A program made the translations under genes and the position numbers. The notes below the pieces were generated by a model, which saw only the letters and a program-made list of their open reading frames with translations, did no database searches and was not told where the DNA came from. A DNA stretch of 64,000 nt from Rhizobium bangladeshense (GTDB lineage: Bacteria; Pseudomonadota; Alphaproteobacteria; Rhizobiales; Rhizobiaceae): positions 3,103,001 through 3,167,000 of the forward strand of contig NZ_CP071612.1 in the NCBI RefSeq assembly GCF_017357245.1, given 5' to 3'. Shown here one piece after another: positions 1-7,656 of the stretch (within the stretch, counting starts at the first letter, position 1; each line of letters begins with the position of its first letter).

Positions 1-1532
1 TCCGGCAGGACGGAGACCAGTCGAGAGCGATCAGCTTGAAGGGGGACTCCGTTTCCGCCGACAAGGATTTCGAGCTCACCTGGAAGGCCGCGCCCGGAAA
101 GACGCCGAGCGCCGGCCTTTTTCGTGAGGTGATGAACGGCAAGACCTATCTGCTCGCCTTCGTCAACCCGCCGACGGCACCGGATGCGGCGGAGCCGCCG
201 GCAAAACGCGAGGTGGTCTTCGTCATCGACAATTCCGGATCCATGTCCGGCCAATCCATCGAGCAGGCAAGGCAGAGCCTGGCCCTTGCCATTTCCAAGC
301 TGAAGCCGGAGGACCGCTTCAACGTCATCCGTTTCGACGACACGATGACCGATTATTTCAAGGGTCTCGTCGCCGCCACGCCAGACAATCGCGAAAAAGC
401 CATCGCCTATGTCCGTAGCTTGACCGCCGATGGCGGCACGGAAATGTTGCCAGCGCTCGAGGATGCGCTGCGCAACCAGGGTCCGGTCGCAAGCGGAGCG
501 CTGCGCCAGGTCGTGTTCCTCACAGATGGCGCGATCGGCAACGAACAGCAGCTCTTCCAGGAAATCACCGCAAACCGCGGCGATGCCCGTGTCTTCACCG
601 TCGGCATCGGCTCCGCGCCGAACACCTATTTCATGACCAAGGCTGCCGAAATCGGCCGCGGCACCTTCACGCAGATCGGCTCGACCTATCAGGTGGCGAG
701 CCGCATGAGCGAACTCTTTGCCAAGCTGCAAAACCCGGCCATGACCGATATCGCCGCAAATTTCGAAGGCATCGCTGCTGAAGATATCACGCCGAACCCG
801 ATGCCCGACCTCTATAGCGGCGAGCCTGTCGTCCTGACGGCGGAGCTGCCGCAGGGCAAACCCGCCGGCAAGCTGCAGATCGTCGGCACGACGGGCGACC
901 GGCCCTGGCGGGTCGAGATGGATATCGCCAATGCTGCCGACGGGAGCGGCATCTCCAAGCTTTGGGCGCGGCGCAAGATCGACGATTTCGAAGCCCGCGC
1001 CTCTGAGCGGCGGGATCCCGTCGCCCTCGACAAGGATATCGAGACGGTGGCGCTCGCCCACCACCTCGTCTCGCGCGTCACCAGCCTTGTTGCCGTCGAC
1101 GTCACCCCGTCGCGGCCGGTGAACGAACCGCTCGGCTCTGCGAAGCTGCCGCTCAACCTGCCCGAAGGTTGGGACTTCGGGAAGGTCTTCGGCGAAAATG
1201 CCGTCCCATCAGGCGGCGCAGAGCGCCACGGCGCGGCGACGCCGGCCGGAAGCGCTGAGCCACAACTGGTCGCAGCCGCAACGCAGGATCTCGCCGCATC
1301 GTCCGAGATCGCCCACTTGATGGCCGCTGCGCCAACGGCGAGAGCCGCCACGCTGATCGCGCAGAAGAGCTCGACCGTGAACTTGCCGCAGACGGCGACA
1401 CGCGCCGACGAGCAGATCATGCGCGGGCTCACCATGCTGCTGCTGGCGCTGGCAGCCGCGAGCGGCCTCGCCATCTGGCGCCGCCGCCTTAAGAAGCTCG
1501 TCACGGTCGGAGCCAAGCGCGATGGTTTCTAG
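1..1532 (+). CDS. VIT/VWA-type sortase substrate protein (5' end outside window)
   Basis: The frame is open from base 3, so the gene starts upstream and only the C-terminal 500 or so residues are visible. A von Willebrand A domain is clear: a MIDAS DNSGS around bases 228-242, a GGTEM loop near 433 and LTDGAIGNE near 520. The C-terminus has the layout of a proteobacterial sorting signal: LPQTATRADEQ near 1382, a hydrophobic helix of about 17 residues, then RRRLKK. This matches the family known as marine proteobacterial sortase target proteins, normally VIT plus VWA; the VIT domain would lie in the missing part. The stop overlaps the next gene, a sortase, by 11 bases, so the two are surely co-expressed. 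Inferred role: a cell-envelope protein of unknown function processed or anchored by that sortase. Confidence 0.88.
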   Translation, partial: RQDGDQSRAISLKGDSVSADKDFELTWKAAPGKTPSAGLFREVMNGKTYLLAFVNPPTAPDAAEPPAKREVVFVIDNSGSMSGQSIEQARQSLALAISKLKPEDRFNVIRFDDTMTDYFKGLVAATPDNREKAIAYVRSLTADGGTEMLPALEDALRNQGPVASGALRQVVFLTDGAIGNEQQLFQEITANRGDARVFTVGIGSAPNTYFMTKAAEIGRGTFTQIGSTYQVASRMSELFAKLQNPAMTDIAANFEGIAAEDITPNPMPDLYSGEPVVLTAELPQGKPAGKLQIVGTTGDRPWRVEMDIANAADGSGISKLWARRKIDDFEARASERRDPVALDKDIETVALAHHLVSRVTSLVAVDVTPSRPVNEPLGSAKLPLNLPEGWDFGKVFGENAVPSGGAERHGAATPAGSAEPQLVAAATQDLAASSEIAHLMAAAPTARAATLIAQKSSTVNLPQTATRADEQIMRGLTMLLLALAAASGLAIWRRRLKKLVTVGAKRDGF

Positions 1533-2283
1533 CAACAATGAGGAAGCGGCTGAATTCGAGCCGCTTCCGACTTATCTGGAACTCGCAATGGCCGCCGCCA
1601 CGGCCCACGAAACTCCGAAGGCACGCCAGAGGAAGGGTTTCTTCCTCTGGCGTCTTTCGCCGATCGAAAAGACGATTGCCCTCGCCATCGCCGGCCTTGC
1701 CTTCTACGGCCTGGCGCTGATCGGCGACGGCTTTCTGCTGAAGGCGAAGGCAGAAATCTCGCAGGTCCTGCTGAAGCGTGCTTTTGCCGCCGAATTGAGC
1801 GGCAAGGAGACGAAGCCCTGGCCCTGGGCCGATTTCACCACGGAAGCGAAGGTGCGCGCGCCGCGCCTTGGCCAGGAGGCGATCGTGCTTTCCGGCGCCT
1901 CGGGCGAGGCGCTCGCCTTCGGTCCGGCCTGGCTCGCCAACACACCGCAGCCGGGCGAAGAAGGCACCTCCGTCATCGCCGCCCATCGCGACACACACTT
2001 CCGCTGGCTGCAACATGTAAGGCCCGGCGATGCGATCGAAATTACCCGCCGCGACGGAAAGCTATTGACCTTCAAGGCCGGCGAAGGCCGCATAGCCCCT
2101 TGGGACGCAAGCGGCATCGATGCCTCCTCCGATGGCCGCCGCCTCGTACTGACCACCTGCTGGCCCTTCGATACAACCGAACGCGGGCCGCTGCGCTACA
2201 TCCTCGAAGCGGAACTGGTCGATGGTGAGGCGACAGGCTCCGTTCAATCGCCGAACACAAAGCCGTTATTGCAAGGCGAGTGA
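1522..2283 (+). CDS. Class GN-like sortase (transpeptidase)
   Basis: 253-residue sortase with a membrane helix at about residues 53-75 (IEKTIALAIAGLAFYGLALI region) and a C-terminal catalytic domain outside the membrane. The three catalytic residues of the family are visible: His in VIAAHRDTHF (about residue 154), Cys in LVLTTCWPF (about 213) and Arg in ERGPLRYIL (about 221). The N-terminal cytoplasmic stretch is longer than in many sortases. ATG at 1522 lies inside the end of the substrate gene, so translation is probably coupled; no strong ribosome-binding site is seen. The expected reaction is cleavage at the LPxTA-type motif of the upstream protein, with transfer to an acceptor that is unknown in Gram-negatives. 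Confidence 0.9.
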   Translation: MVSSNNEEAAEFEPLPTYLELAMAAATAHETPKARQRKGFFLWRLSPIEKTIALAIAGLAFYGLALIGDGFLLKAKAEISQVLLKRAFAAELSGKETKPWPWADFTTEAKVRAPRLGQEAIVLSGASGEALAFGPAWLANTPQPGEEGTSVIAAHRDTHFRWLQHVRPGDAIEITRRDGKLLTFKAGEGRIAPWDASGIDASSDGRRLVLTTCWPFDTTERGPLRYILEAELVDGEATGSVQSPNTKPLLQGE

Positions 2284-2342
2284 GGCTTGAAGCCGTCCCC
2301 TGCCCGCTCCACGTTCAGCATAAAGAGACGACGGGGAGCAAG

Positions 2343-3485
2343 ATGAAGAGAATATCCGCCTTCCATTTCACGGCAGCGCTGGTTTTCGCGGGCGCAGTGT
2401 CGGCCGATGCGGCAGATACCGTGAACACGCAAGGCCCGACCCTTCGTGTCGAAAAACTCGCCGATGGCCTCGATCACCCCTGGGCGGTCGAGGTGTTGCC
2501 CGACGGCGCCTACCTCGTCACCGAGCGGCCCGGCCGAATGCGCATTATCCGCGACGGTAAACTCTCTGAGCCGATCGGCAACGTACCCAAGGTCAGTGCG
2601 CGCGGCCAGGGCGGGCTCCTGGACCTGGCGCTCGCCCCGGATTTTGCCACGAGCAGAAAGCTCTATTTTACGGCTTCCATGGCCGGCCGCCAGGGCTCCG
2701 GCACCGAAGCCTTCAGCGCGACGCTTTCCAAAGACGAGAAGAAGCTCGAAGCTGTGACGCCTGTCTTCACCATGCGGCGCTTCACATCCACCAACATCCA
2801 CTATGGCTCGCGGATCGCGATTGCCCGTGACGGCACACTGTTCATCAGCGTGGGGGACCGCGGCGACCGCGACCGTTCCCAGGATTGGCAGGACAATGCC
2901 GGCGCGATCGTCCATATCAATGCGGACGGCAGCATCCCCGCTGACAATCCCTTCAAAGACGGCGGCAAGGCGCTGCCGGAGATCTGGTCAAAAGGCCACC
3001 GCAACCCGCAGGGCATCACCTTCGACGCCAAGGACGGCAAGCTCTATACGGTCGAACATGGCGCGCGCGGCGGCGACGAAATCAACCAGCCCGAAGCGGG
3101 CAAGAATTACGGTTGGCCGATCATCACCTACGGCCGCGACTATTCGGGCGCCGAGATCGGCGAAGGCACCGCCAAGGAAGGGCTGGAGCAGCCGTTGCAG
3201 TATTGGGACCCTTCGATCGCGCCCGGCGCGCTCGCCATCTATCGCGGCGCCATGTTCCCGGAATGGAACGGCGATTTCCTCGTTGCAGCGCTGAAATTCC
3301 AGCTGCTTTCGCGAATGCAGCGAGATGAGAGCGGTGCCTTCGTTGCCGAGGAGCGCCTGTTCGAAGGCGATTACGGGCGCATCCGCGATGTCGTCGTCGC
3401 GCCCGACGGGGCGTTGCTGATGGTGACAGATGAGGACCACGGCGCGCTGCTCAGGGTTTCCAGGGCGCAGGCGAGTAACGGCTGA
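2343..3485 (+). CDS. PQQ-dependent aldose sugar dehydrogenase (YliI/Asd-type)
   Basis: 380-residue secreted beta-propeller of the glucose/sorbosone dehydrogenase family, soluble quinoprotein branch. Family signatures are HPWAVEVLPDG, YLVTERPGRM, GHRNPQGITFD and VEHGARGGDEIN, the last two lining the PQQ/active-site face. A Sec signal peptide covers about residues 1-23 (MKRISAFHF to VSADA). The ATG at 2343 was chosen because GGGAGCAAG precedes it and the signal peptide begins there; the frame opens further upstream at a GTG at 2280 but that would spoil the signal peptide. It follows the sortase by 59 bases and may share its transcript. The likely reaction is periplasmic oxidation of aldoses to lactones; the sugar and electron acceptor cannot be read from sequence. 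Confidence 0.88.
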   Translation: MKRISAFHFTAALVFAGAVSADAADTVNTQGPTLRVEKLADGLDHPWAVEVLPDGAYLVTERPGRMRIIRDGKLSEPIGNVPKVSARGQGGLLDLALAPDFATSRKLYFTASMAGRQGSGTEAFSATLSKDEKKLEAVTPVFTMRRFTSTNIHYGSRIAIARDGTLFISVGDRGDRDRSQDWQDNAGAIVHINADGSIPADNPFKDGGKALPEIWSKGHRNPQGITFDAKDGKLYTVEHGARGGDEINQPEAGKNYGWPIITYGRDYSGAEIGEGTAKEGLEQPLQYWDPSIAPGALAIYRGAMFPEWNGDFLVAALKFQLLSRMQRDESGAFVAEERLFEGDYGRIRDVVVAPDGALLMVTDEDHGALLRVSRAQASNG

Positions 3486-3489
3486 GACG

Positions 3490-3942
3490 TCACAGTGAAC
3501 CACGCAACTCCTTGCGGATGACGAATTTCAGCCCAGACCAGATCTCATCGACGGCGCAAACCTTGACGTCGACCAGGCCAGTCGGAAGCAGGATCTCCCG
3601 CAGCACGTCCTCGGTAATATCCGTCGCCACCCGTGAACTCTTCTTCGGCCAGGAGATCCAGACCATCCCGTCGGGCCTTAGAACATGAAAAAGCTCGGAC
3701 GCGGCAGCCTCAAGCGTCGCCCGTTCGGTAACAAACAGATGCACATAGTCGAACGCCCGCCAACGCACTTCGGGAAGCGTGCGGACCACCGAGGCAAAAC
3801 GATCGAAACCATGGATGCCATCGATCGTCTCGGGGACACCAAGAAGAGCAGCCGCCTGCCCACTCGCGAGGCCGAGCTTTCTGACGAGCGGCGTGCCGGA
3901 ATAACCCGCCGCGCCGCTCGCTGGCCGTTGTTCATGTGGCAT
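3490..3942 (-). CDS. DUF3052 family protein
   Basis: 150-residue protein with the pattern of the DUF3052 family: an N-terminal YSGTPLVRKLGL segment, a central FDYVHLFVTERATLE segment and LRPDGMVWISWPKKSS, which recalls the end of a Rossmann-like domain. The C-terminal part is VDVKVCAVDEIWSGLKFVIRK. Start: ATG at 3942 preceded by GGAGATGAAGGC. It converges on the sugar dehydrogenase gene with 4 bases between the stops and diverges from the DMT transporter. Members are common in rhizobia and actinobacteria, but no biochemical function is established, so none is assigned. Confidence 0.82.
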   Translation of the reverse strand: MPHEQRPASGAAGYSGTPLVRKLGLASGQAAALLGVPETIDGIHGFDRFASVVRTLPEVRWRAFDYVHLFVTERATLEAAASELFHVLRPDGMVWISWPKKSSRVATDITEDVLREILLPTGLVDVKVCAVDEIWSGLKFVIRKELRGSL

Positions 3943-4039
3943 GCCTTCATCTCCGTCGTCAGGCTCAAGTCTTCACCCTTGCCGAATGGAAACGCAACTG
4001 CTAACCGCTGGGGCACATCCCTTCCCCTTCGAGGACGAC

Positions 4040-4930
4040 ATGACGCGCATTCAGGCGAACATCCTCCTGTTGCTTGCAGCCGCCATCTGGGGCGGCGGCT
4101 TCGTCGCCCAGTCGACCGCGATGAAGGCGATCGGCCCCTTCTGCTTCATTGCCTTGCGTTTTGCCGTCGCTACATTGGCGGTGTTGCCTTTCGTTCTTCT
4201 CGAGGCGCGCAAGGCGGACGAGAAGACAAGCGCACGCCACGCGAAGCTCTATGTCCTCACCGGCCTTGCCCTTTTCAGCGGCGCTGCCACCCAACAAATC
4301 GGTCTGCAGACGACGACGGTGACGAATTCCAGCTTCATCACCGGCCTGTACGTCGTCTTCGTGCCGCTCATTGCTGTGTTCTTCCTGCGCCGTGCCCCGC
4401 ATTGGATCATCTGGCCGGGCGCGGTGATGGCGCTCGCCGGTATCTATCTCCTGTCCGGAGGTCACCTCTCGGCGCTCACATCAGGCGATCTCCTGACGGT
4501 CGTCTGCGCCTTCTTCTGGGCGATCCAGATCACCCTTGCCGGCACGACCGTCTCAGAAACCGGAAGGCCGCTCACCTTGGCTGCAACGCAGTTTTCCGTC
4601 ACCACGGTTTGCGCGCTTGCGATTGCCGCAGCCGTCGAACCGATCAGCCTCTCAGCGATTTGGGCCGCGGCACCCGAGATCCTCTATGTGGGTATTTTCT
4701 CTTCCGGCTTGGCCTTCGTGCTGCAGGTAATTGCCCAGCGCTACACGACGCCCTCGCAGGCGGCGATCTTCCTCTCGTCCGAAGCGCTGTTCGGCGCATC
4801 TCTCGCAGCCCTGATTCTCGGGGAGTCGATGCCGACGACGGGATATACAGGTTGTGCGCTAATGTTTACCGCTATGCTTGTAGTCGAGATCGTGCCCGGT
4901 TTTGCTCGCCGCCGCATGCCGGCCGCCTGA
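4040..4930 (+). CDS. EamA/DMT-superfamily transporter
   Basis: 296-residue, strongly hydrophobic protein with about ten membrane helices in two EamA repeats. The first repeat begins NILLLLAAAIWGGGFVAQS and the second around LLTVVCAFFWAIQITLAG; the second repeat ends with ALFGASLAALILGE, a typical DMT helix-9/10 signature. ATG at 4040 has GAGGA five bases upstream; the frame is open further upstream but that extension is hydrophilic and has no ribosome-binding site. These proteins export small metabolites or amino acids; substrate unknown. It stands alone, divergent from the DUF3052 gene and followed by a long AT-rich gap. Confidence 0.9.
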   Translation: MTRIQANILLLLAAAIWGGGFVAQSTAMKAIGPFCFIALRFAVATLAVLPFVLLEARKADEKTSARHAKLYVLTGLALFSGAATQQIGLQTTTVTNSSFITGLYVVFVPLIAVFFLRRAPHWIIWPGAVMALAGIYLLSGGHLSALTSGDLLTVVCAFFWAIQITLAGTTVSETGRPLTLAATQFSVTTVCALAIAAAVEPISLSAIWAAAPEILYVGIFSSGLAFVLQVIAQRYTTPSQAAIFLSSEALFGASLAALILGESMPTTGYTGCALMFTAMLVVEIVPGFARRRMPAA

Positions 4931-5416
4931 ACACGCGTCCAAATATGGGGGATGCCGAATTCGAAAAAAATTTTAAGCGACGCTGAAAGCCCGTTTACGT
5001 TGCATTTTTTGGCAAAATCTGCTCGGAACTTACATTGCAGACAATATAAAACGTTAATCATTCCTCATTCACGGCGGAAATTTTGCGTTTTTGCGCAAAT
5101 CGGATGTCGGCCGAAGTGTGCCCGGAAGGACACGTTAAAAAACTTTTGCTTGCCAAAATCCCTTAAACGCAGCACTCTCGGCGCGTTCGGGCATTTTGCG
5201 AGCATGGGAAGTCCTTAAGTATTTGCGCGCCGGGAACGCTAATATTCCGGTCAGCCGGTTCCGAAAATGGTGGGCAAAAGTCCCGCTTGGAGCAGGCCGA
5301 GGTAGAGGGGACCTTTTTCTCACATTTCAAGACTTGCCTGCCAACACCTCCCGCAAGGAGGCAATGCTATGATGCTGCCCGTGTGGATGGCGGGCAGAGA
5401 GAAAAGGACCTGACGC
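4931..5416 (+). promoter_or_regulatory. Gap and structured 5' leader upstream of cspA-like gene
   Basis: 486 bases, clearly more AT-rich than the flanks, with no convincing gene: an 88-codon frame at 4952-5218 has no ribosome-binding site and no recognisable domain. The 3' part looks like a long cold-shock leader. It can form two hairpins close to the start codon: CCTCC (5347-5351) with GGAGG (5357-5361), which masks a ribosome-binding-like GGAGG, and CTGCCC (5375-5380) with GGGCAG (5392-5397). The true ribosome-binding site AAGGA is at 5404-5408. Long structured leaders control cspA translation at low temperature in enterobacteria; here that is inference. Confidence 0.5.
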
Positions 5417-5632
5417 ATGGCCGAGACTGGCACTGTAAAATTCTTCAATACCGACAAGGGCTTCGGCTTCATCAAGCCGGACCGGGGCGGCGCCGATATC
5501 TTCGTTCACATTTCTGCCGTACAGGCCTCTGGGCTGGCCGGTTTGACGGAAAACCAGAAGGTAAGCTTCGACACGGAGCCGGATCGCCGCGGCAAGGGCC
5601 CTAAGGCAGTCAATCTGCAGATTGCGGGCTGA
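5417..5632 (+). CDS. CspA-family cold-shock protein
   Basis: 71-residue single cold-shock domain. RNP1 (KGFGFIKPD, about residues 15-23) and RNP2 (DIFVHISAV, about 30-38) are intact, so it should bind single-stranded RNA and DNA as an RNA chaperone. Length and layout match alphaproteobacterial CspA proteins. AAGGA lies 8 bases before ATG 5417. A rho-independent terminator follows within 35 bases, and a long AT-rich leader precedes it, so it is most likely a monocistronic, post-transcriptionally regulated gene. Rhizobia carry several csp paralogs, so no gene number is assigned. Confidence 0.95.
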   Translation: MAETGTVKFFNTDKGFGFIKPDRGGADIFVHISAVQASGLAGLTENQKVSFDTEPDRRGKGPKAVNLQIAG

Positions 5633-5665
5633 GCCCTTAACAAGGCTGTCGAATTCGAGTTGAAG

Positions 5666-5688
5666 CCCGGCAGCAATGCCGGGTTTTG
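5666..5688 (+). terminator. Rho-independent terminator of the cold-shock gene
   Basis: Perfect 7-bp stem CCCGGCA (5666-5672) / TGCCGGG (5677-5683) with a GCAA tetraloop, followed by TTTTG. It lies 34 bases after the cold-shock stop codon. Confidence 0.85.
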
Positions 5689-5772
5689 TCGTTCAGCCTT
5701 CGTTCAGCTAGCGATCTTTACTACTGCATCATCGAGGAAGGAGCCGACGTTCGGCTCCCGAGATTGGGACTT

Positions 5773-6231
5773 ATGCTTATGAAAAGGCTCGCAAAAACTC
5801 TTCTGCTGACGGCAACGCTCGCCGCGCTTACCATCTCCGCCATCGGTGAAGCATCGGCCCGCGACCGTCATTGGCGTCGCAACGATGCGCTTGTCGGCGG
5901 CGCTGTCGGCCTTGCAACCGGCCTGATCGTTGGCTCGGCCATTGCCAATGCCAATAACGGCCCTGTTTACGATGAGCCTCGCTACATCGACCCGCCCTAC
6001 GAGCCAGATTACTACGAGCCTGCTCCGGTGTACCGGGCCCCGCGCCGCGTCTACGTCGAGGAACCGCGCTATGTCGAGCGGCCGCGATACTATGCCCCGG
6101 CCCGTGCAACGGTTGAACCCTGGACGCCGCAATGGGAGCGTTATTGCTCCTACCGCTACCGTTCCTTCGATCCGCGCAGCGGCACCTACATCGGCTATGA
6201 CGGTCGCAGTCACTTCTGCACCGCTGGCTGA
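5773..6231 (+). CDS. BA14K-family secreted protein
   Basis: 152-residue exported protein. The signal peptide is LMKRLAKTLLLTATLAALTI to EASA, followed by a glycine-rich helix GGAVGLATGLIVGSAIA, a Tyr/Pro/Arg-rich middle (YIDPPYEPDYYEPAPVYR) and a C-terminal BA14K motif, CSYRYRSFDPRSGTYIGYDG, ending in a Cys. BA14K of Brucella is an immunoreactive surface protein with reported lectin-like activity; rhizobia have many paralogs. ATG is at 5773 or 5779, both fitting the signal peptide; the upstream in-frame extension is not signal-like. A strong terminator follows directly. Confidence 0.86.
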   Translation: MLMKRLAKTLLLTATLAALTISAIGEASARDRHWRRNDALVGGAVGLATGLIVGSAIANANNGPVYDEPRYIDPPYEPDYYEPAPVYRAPRRVYVEEPRYVERPRYYAPARATVEPWTPQWERYCSYRYRSFDPRSGTYIGYDGRSHFCTAG

Positions 6232-6251
6232 TCTTCCGACAATTCATCGCA

Positions 6252-6283
6252 AAGCGCCGCTCTTCAGCGGCGCTTTTATTTTT
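6252..6283 (+). terminator. Rho-independent terminator after BA14K gene
   Basis: Ten-base perfect stem AAGCGCCGCT (6252-6261) / AGCGGCGCTT (6266-6275) around a CTTC loop, then TTATTTTT. It sits 20 bases after the stop and shields the convergent SDR gene. Confidence 0.9.
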
Positions 6284-6290
6284 GGCTTAT

Positions 6291-7163
6291 TCAGCCGGCC
6301 TTCTTCTCCCAAGGCATCGCCTGCACCTCGGCATCCGGCTCGAAATCAGTCGAGACGCTGACGGCGCGCCATTCCCGATCGGCCTCGATGCGCGCCGCAT
6401 CCGCCTTCTCGACATTGCGCACGGCATCGCTGCCCAGCAACAGCCGGAACGGCGGTGCGTCGAGACCGGCAATGTGAATGATGACCGAGGCCGCTTTGGC
6501 GGGATCGCCGGGCTGACGGCCGTCATATTCACGCTGGAAACGCACAGTGGCGCCAACCGTTTCCGCATACTCCGCACGCCCCTCGGCCAGTATCGTCGAG
6601 GCGCCGGCGAAATCCGTTCTGAAGCCGCCGGGTTCGATCACCGTTACCTTGATGCCGAATGGCGCGATCTCTTTCGACAACACCTCCGAGAAGCCCTCGA
6701 CGGCGAATTTGGCTGCCGAATAGGCGCCGCGTCCGGCCGGTCCGATGCGGCCGCCGACAGATGAAAACTGGATTATATGGCCCGCCCGCTGTTCGCGCAT
6801 AAGGGCGATCACCGCCTTGGTCATGATAACAGTGCCGAACAGGTTGGTCTCGATCTGGGCTCGGAAGTCGGCAAGGCTGGTATCCTCGATCGGTCCGACA
6901 TTGCCGTAGCCGGCATTGTTGACAAGTACGTCTATGCGTCCGAACCGCTTCACGGCGGCCTTCACCGCGGCAGCTGCCGCCGCCTCGTCGGTCACGTCAA
7001 GCGCCAACGGCAGCACCTGAGCGCCATACTGTTCCGAAAGATCGGCAAGCCGGCCGGGGTCGCGCGCCGTCGCCACCAGATTGTCGCCGGAGGCAAGAAC
7101 CGCCTCCGCCAGCGCCCGCCCGAGGCCGCGCGAACTTCCCGTAATCAACCAGACTCTGGACAT
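6291..7163 (-). CDS. SDR-family NAD(P)-dependent oxidoreductase
   Basis: 290-residue classical short-chain dehydrogenase. The cofactor motif TGSSRGLGRAL is at residues 8-18, NNAGYG follows in mid-domain, and the catalytic set is Ser in FSSVGGRIG and YSAAK (Tyr-x3-Lys). The start at 7163 (MSRVWLITG) is preceded by GGAGAGG; a longer frame to 7235 is unlikely because it would lie across the divergent promoter region. The C-terminal part, including DYDGRQPGDPAKAA, matches the long classical SDRs often paired with HxlR or TetR repressors. Substrate unknown; probably an aldehyde or ketone produced under stress, with control by the adjacent HxlR regulator. Confidence 0.9.
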   Translation of the reverse strand: MSRVWLITGSSRGLGRALAEAVLASGDNLVATARDPGRLADLSEQYGAQVLPLALDVTDEAAAAAAVKAAVKRFGRIDVLVNNAGYGNVGPIEDTSLADFRAQIETNLFGTVIMTKAVIALMREQRAGHIIQFSSVGGRIGPAGRGAYSAAKFAVEGFSEVLSKEIAPFGIKVTVIEPGGFRTDFAGASTILAEGRAEYAETVGATVRFQREYDGRQPGDPAKAASVIIHIAGLDAPPFRLLLGSDAVRNVEKADAARIEADREWRAVSVSTDFEPDAEVQAMPWEKKAG

Positions 7164-7263
7164 CGGAAACCTCTCCTTGTTGGTTCCCGGCTCATGTATG
7201 TTCTGTTGTTTCAGATCGAAAGAAGGTACCAACACGATCTAAACGCACCTGAAGGTAACTCAC
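7164..7263. promoter_or_regulatory. Divergent SDR/HxlR control region
   Basis: 100 bases between two divergent genes. It holds an inverted repeat AGATCG (7213-7218) / CGATCT (7235-7240) with a GGTACC palindrome between the arms, and a direct repeat GAAGGTACC (7222-7230) / GAAGGTAAC (7251-7259). Either could be the HxlR operator. No textbook -35/-10 pair stands out. Confidence 0.45.
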
Positions 7264-7656
7264 GTGGCCGACGACACATTCAATTTCTGTTGCAACATGA
7301 CCGATGAGCAGGATGCGCGGGCGCGCGGCCTGATCGAGCGGGCGGCGGCGAAATGGCCGCTGCGCATCCTGCACGTGCTGTCCGATGCCGGTGCGCCCTT
7401 GCGCTTCTCGCGCCTCATGGAGCGGGTCGAGGGCATCAGCCAGAAAGTGCTGACACAGACGCTGCGCACTCTGGAAAACGACGGCCTCATCATCCGCACC
7501 CTCTATCCCGAGGTGCCCTTGCGCGTTGAATATGAATTGACGCCGCTTGGCCGCGATCTCCTCATGCAGGTCGCAACACTTTGGCGATGGGTCGTCGAAC
7601 GGCTAGGCGATTTCGACGCGCGCAAAGCCGTAAAGCTGAGCGCCACAAACGTTTAG
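7264..7656 (+). CDS. HxlR-family transcriptional regulator
   Basis: 130-residue winged helix-turn-helix protein. The HxlR pattern is clear: KWPLRILHVLSDAGAPLRFS, then GISQKVLTQTLRTLENDGLI (recognition helix and wing) and VEYELTPLGRDLL. Cysteine pair CC near residues 9-10 at the N-terminus could be redox-active, as in YodB/HypR relatives, but the usual position is a single N-terminal Cys and this is a guess. GTG start at 7264. The stop overlaps the convergent kinase gene by 4 bases. Probable role: regulator of the divergent SDR gene in response to reactive electrophiles or aldehydes. Confidence 0.9.
   Translation: MADDTFNFCCNMTDEQDARARGLIERAAAKWPLRILHVLSDAGAPLRFSRLMERVEGISQKVLTQTLRTLENDGLIIRTLYPEVPLRVEYELTPLGRDLLMQVATLWRWVVERLGDFDARKAVKLSATNV

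Noticed and set aside
812..1516. 234-codon minus-strand frame opposite the sortase substrate
   Set aside because: Antisense to a VWA gene; Ser/Arg/Ala-rich without a domain or ribosome-binding site.
3685..4986. 433-codon plus-strand frame across DUF3052 and DMT genes
   Set aside because: Spans two real genes on other frames and is Arg/His-rich; no motif.
4952..5218. 88-codon frame in the AT-rich gap before cspA
   Set aside because: No ribosome-binding site, no domain, and odd Cys/Lys-rich composition; the region reads better as leader/promoter.
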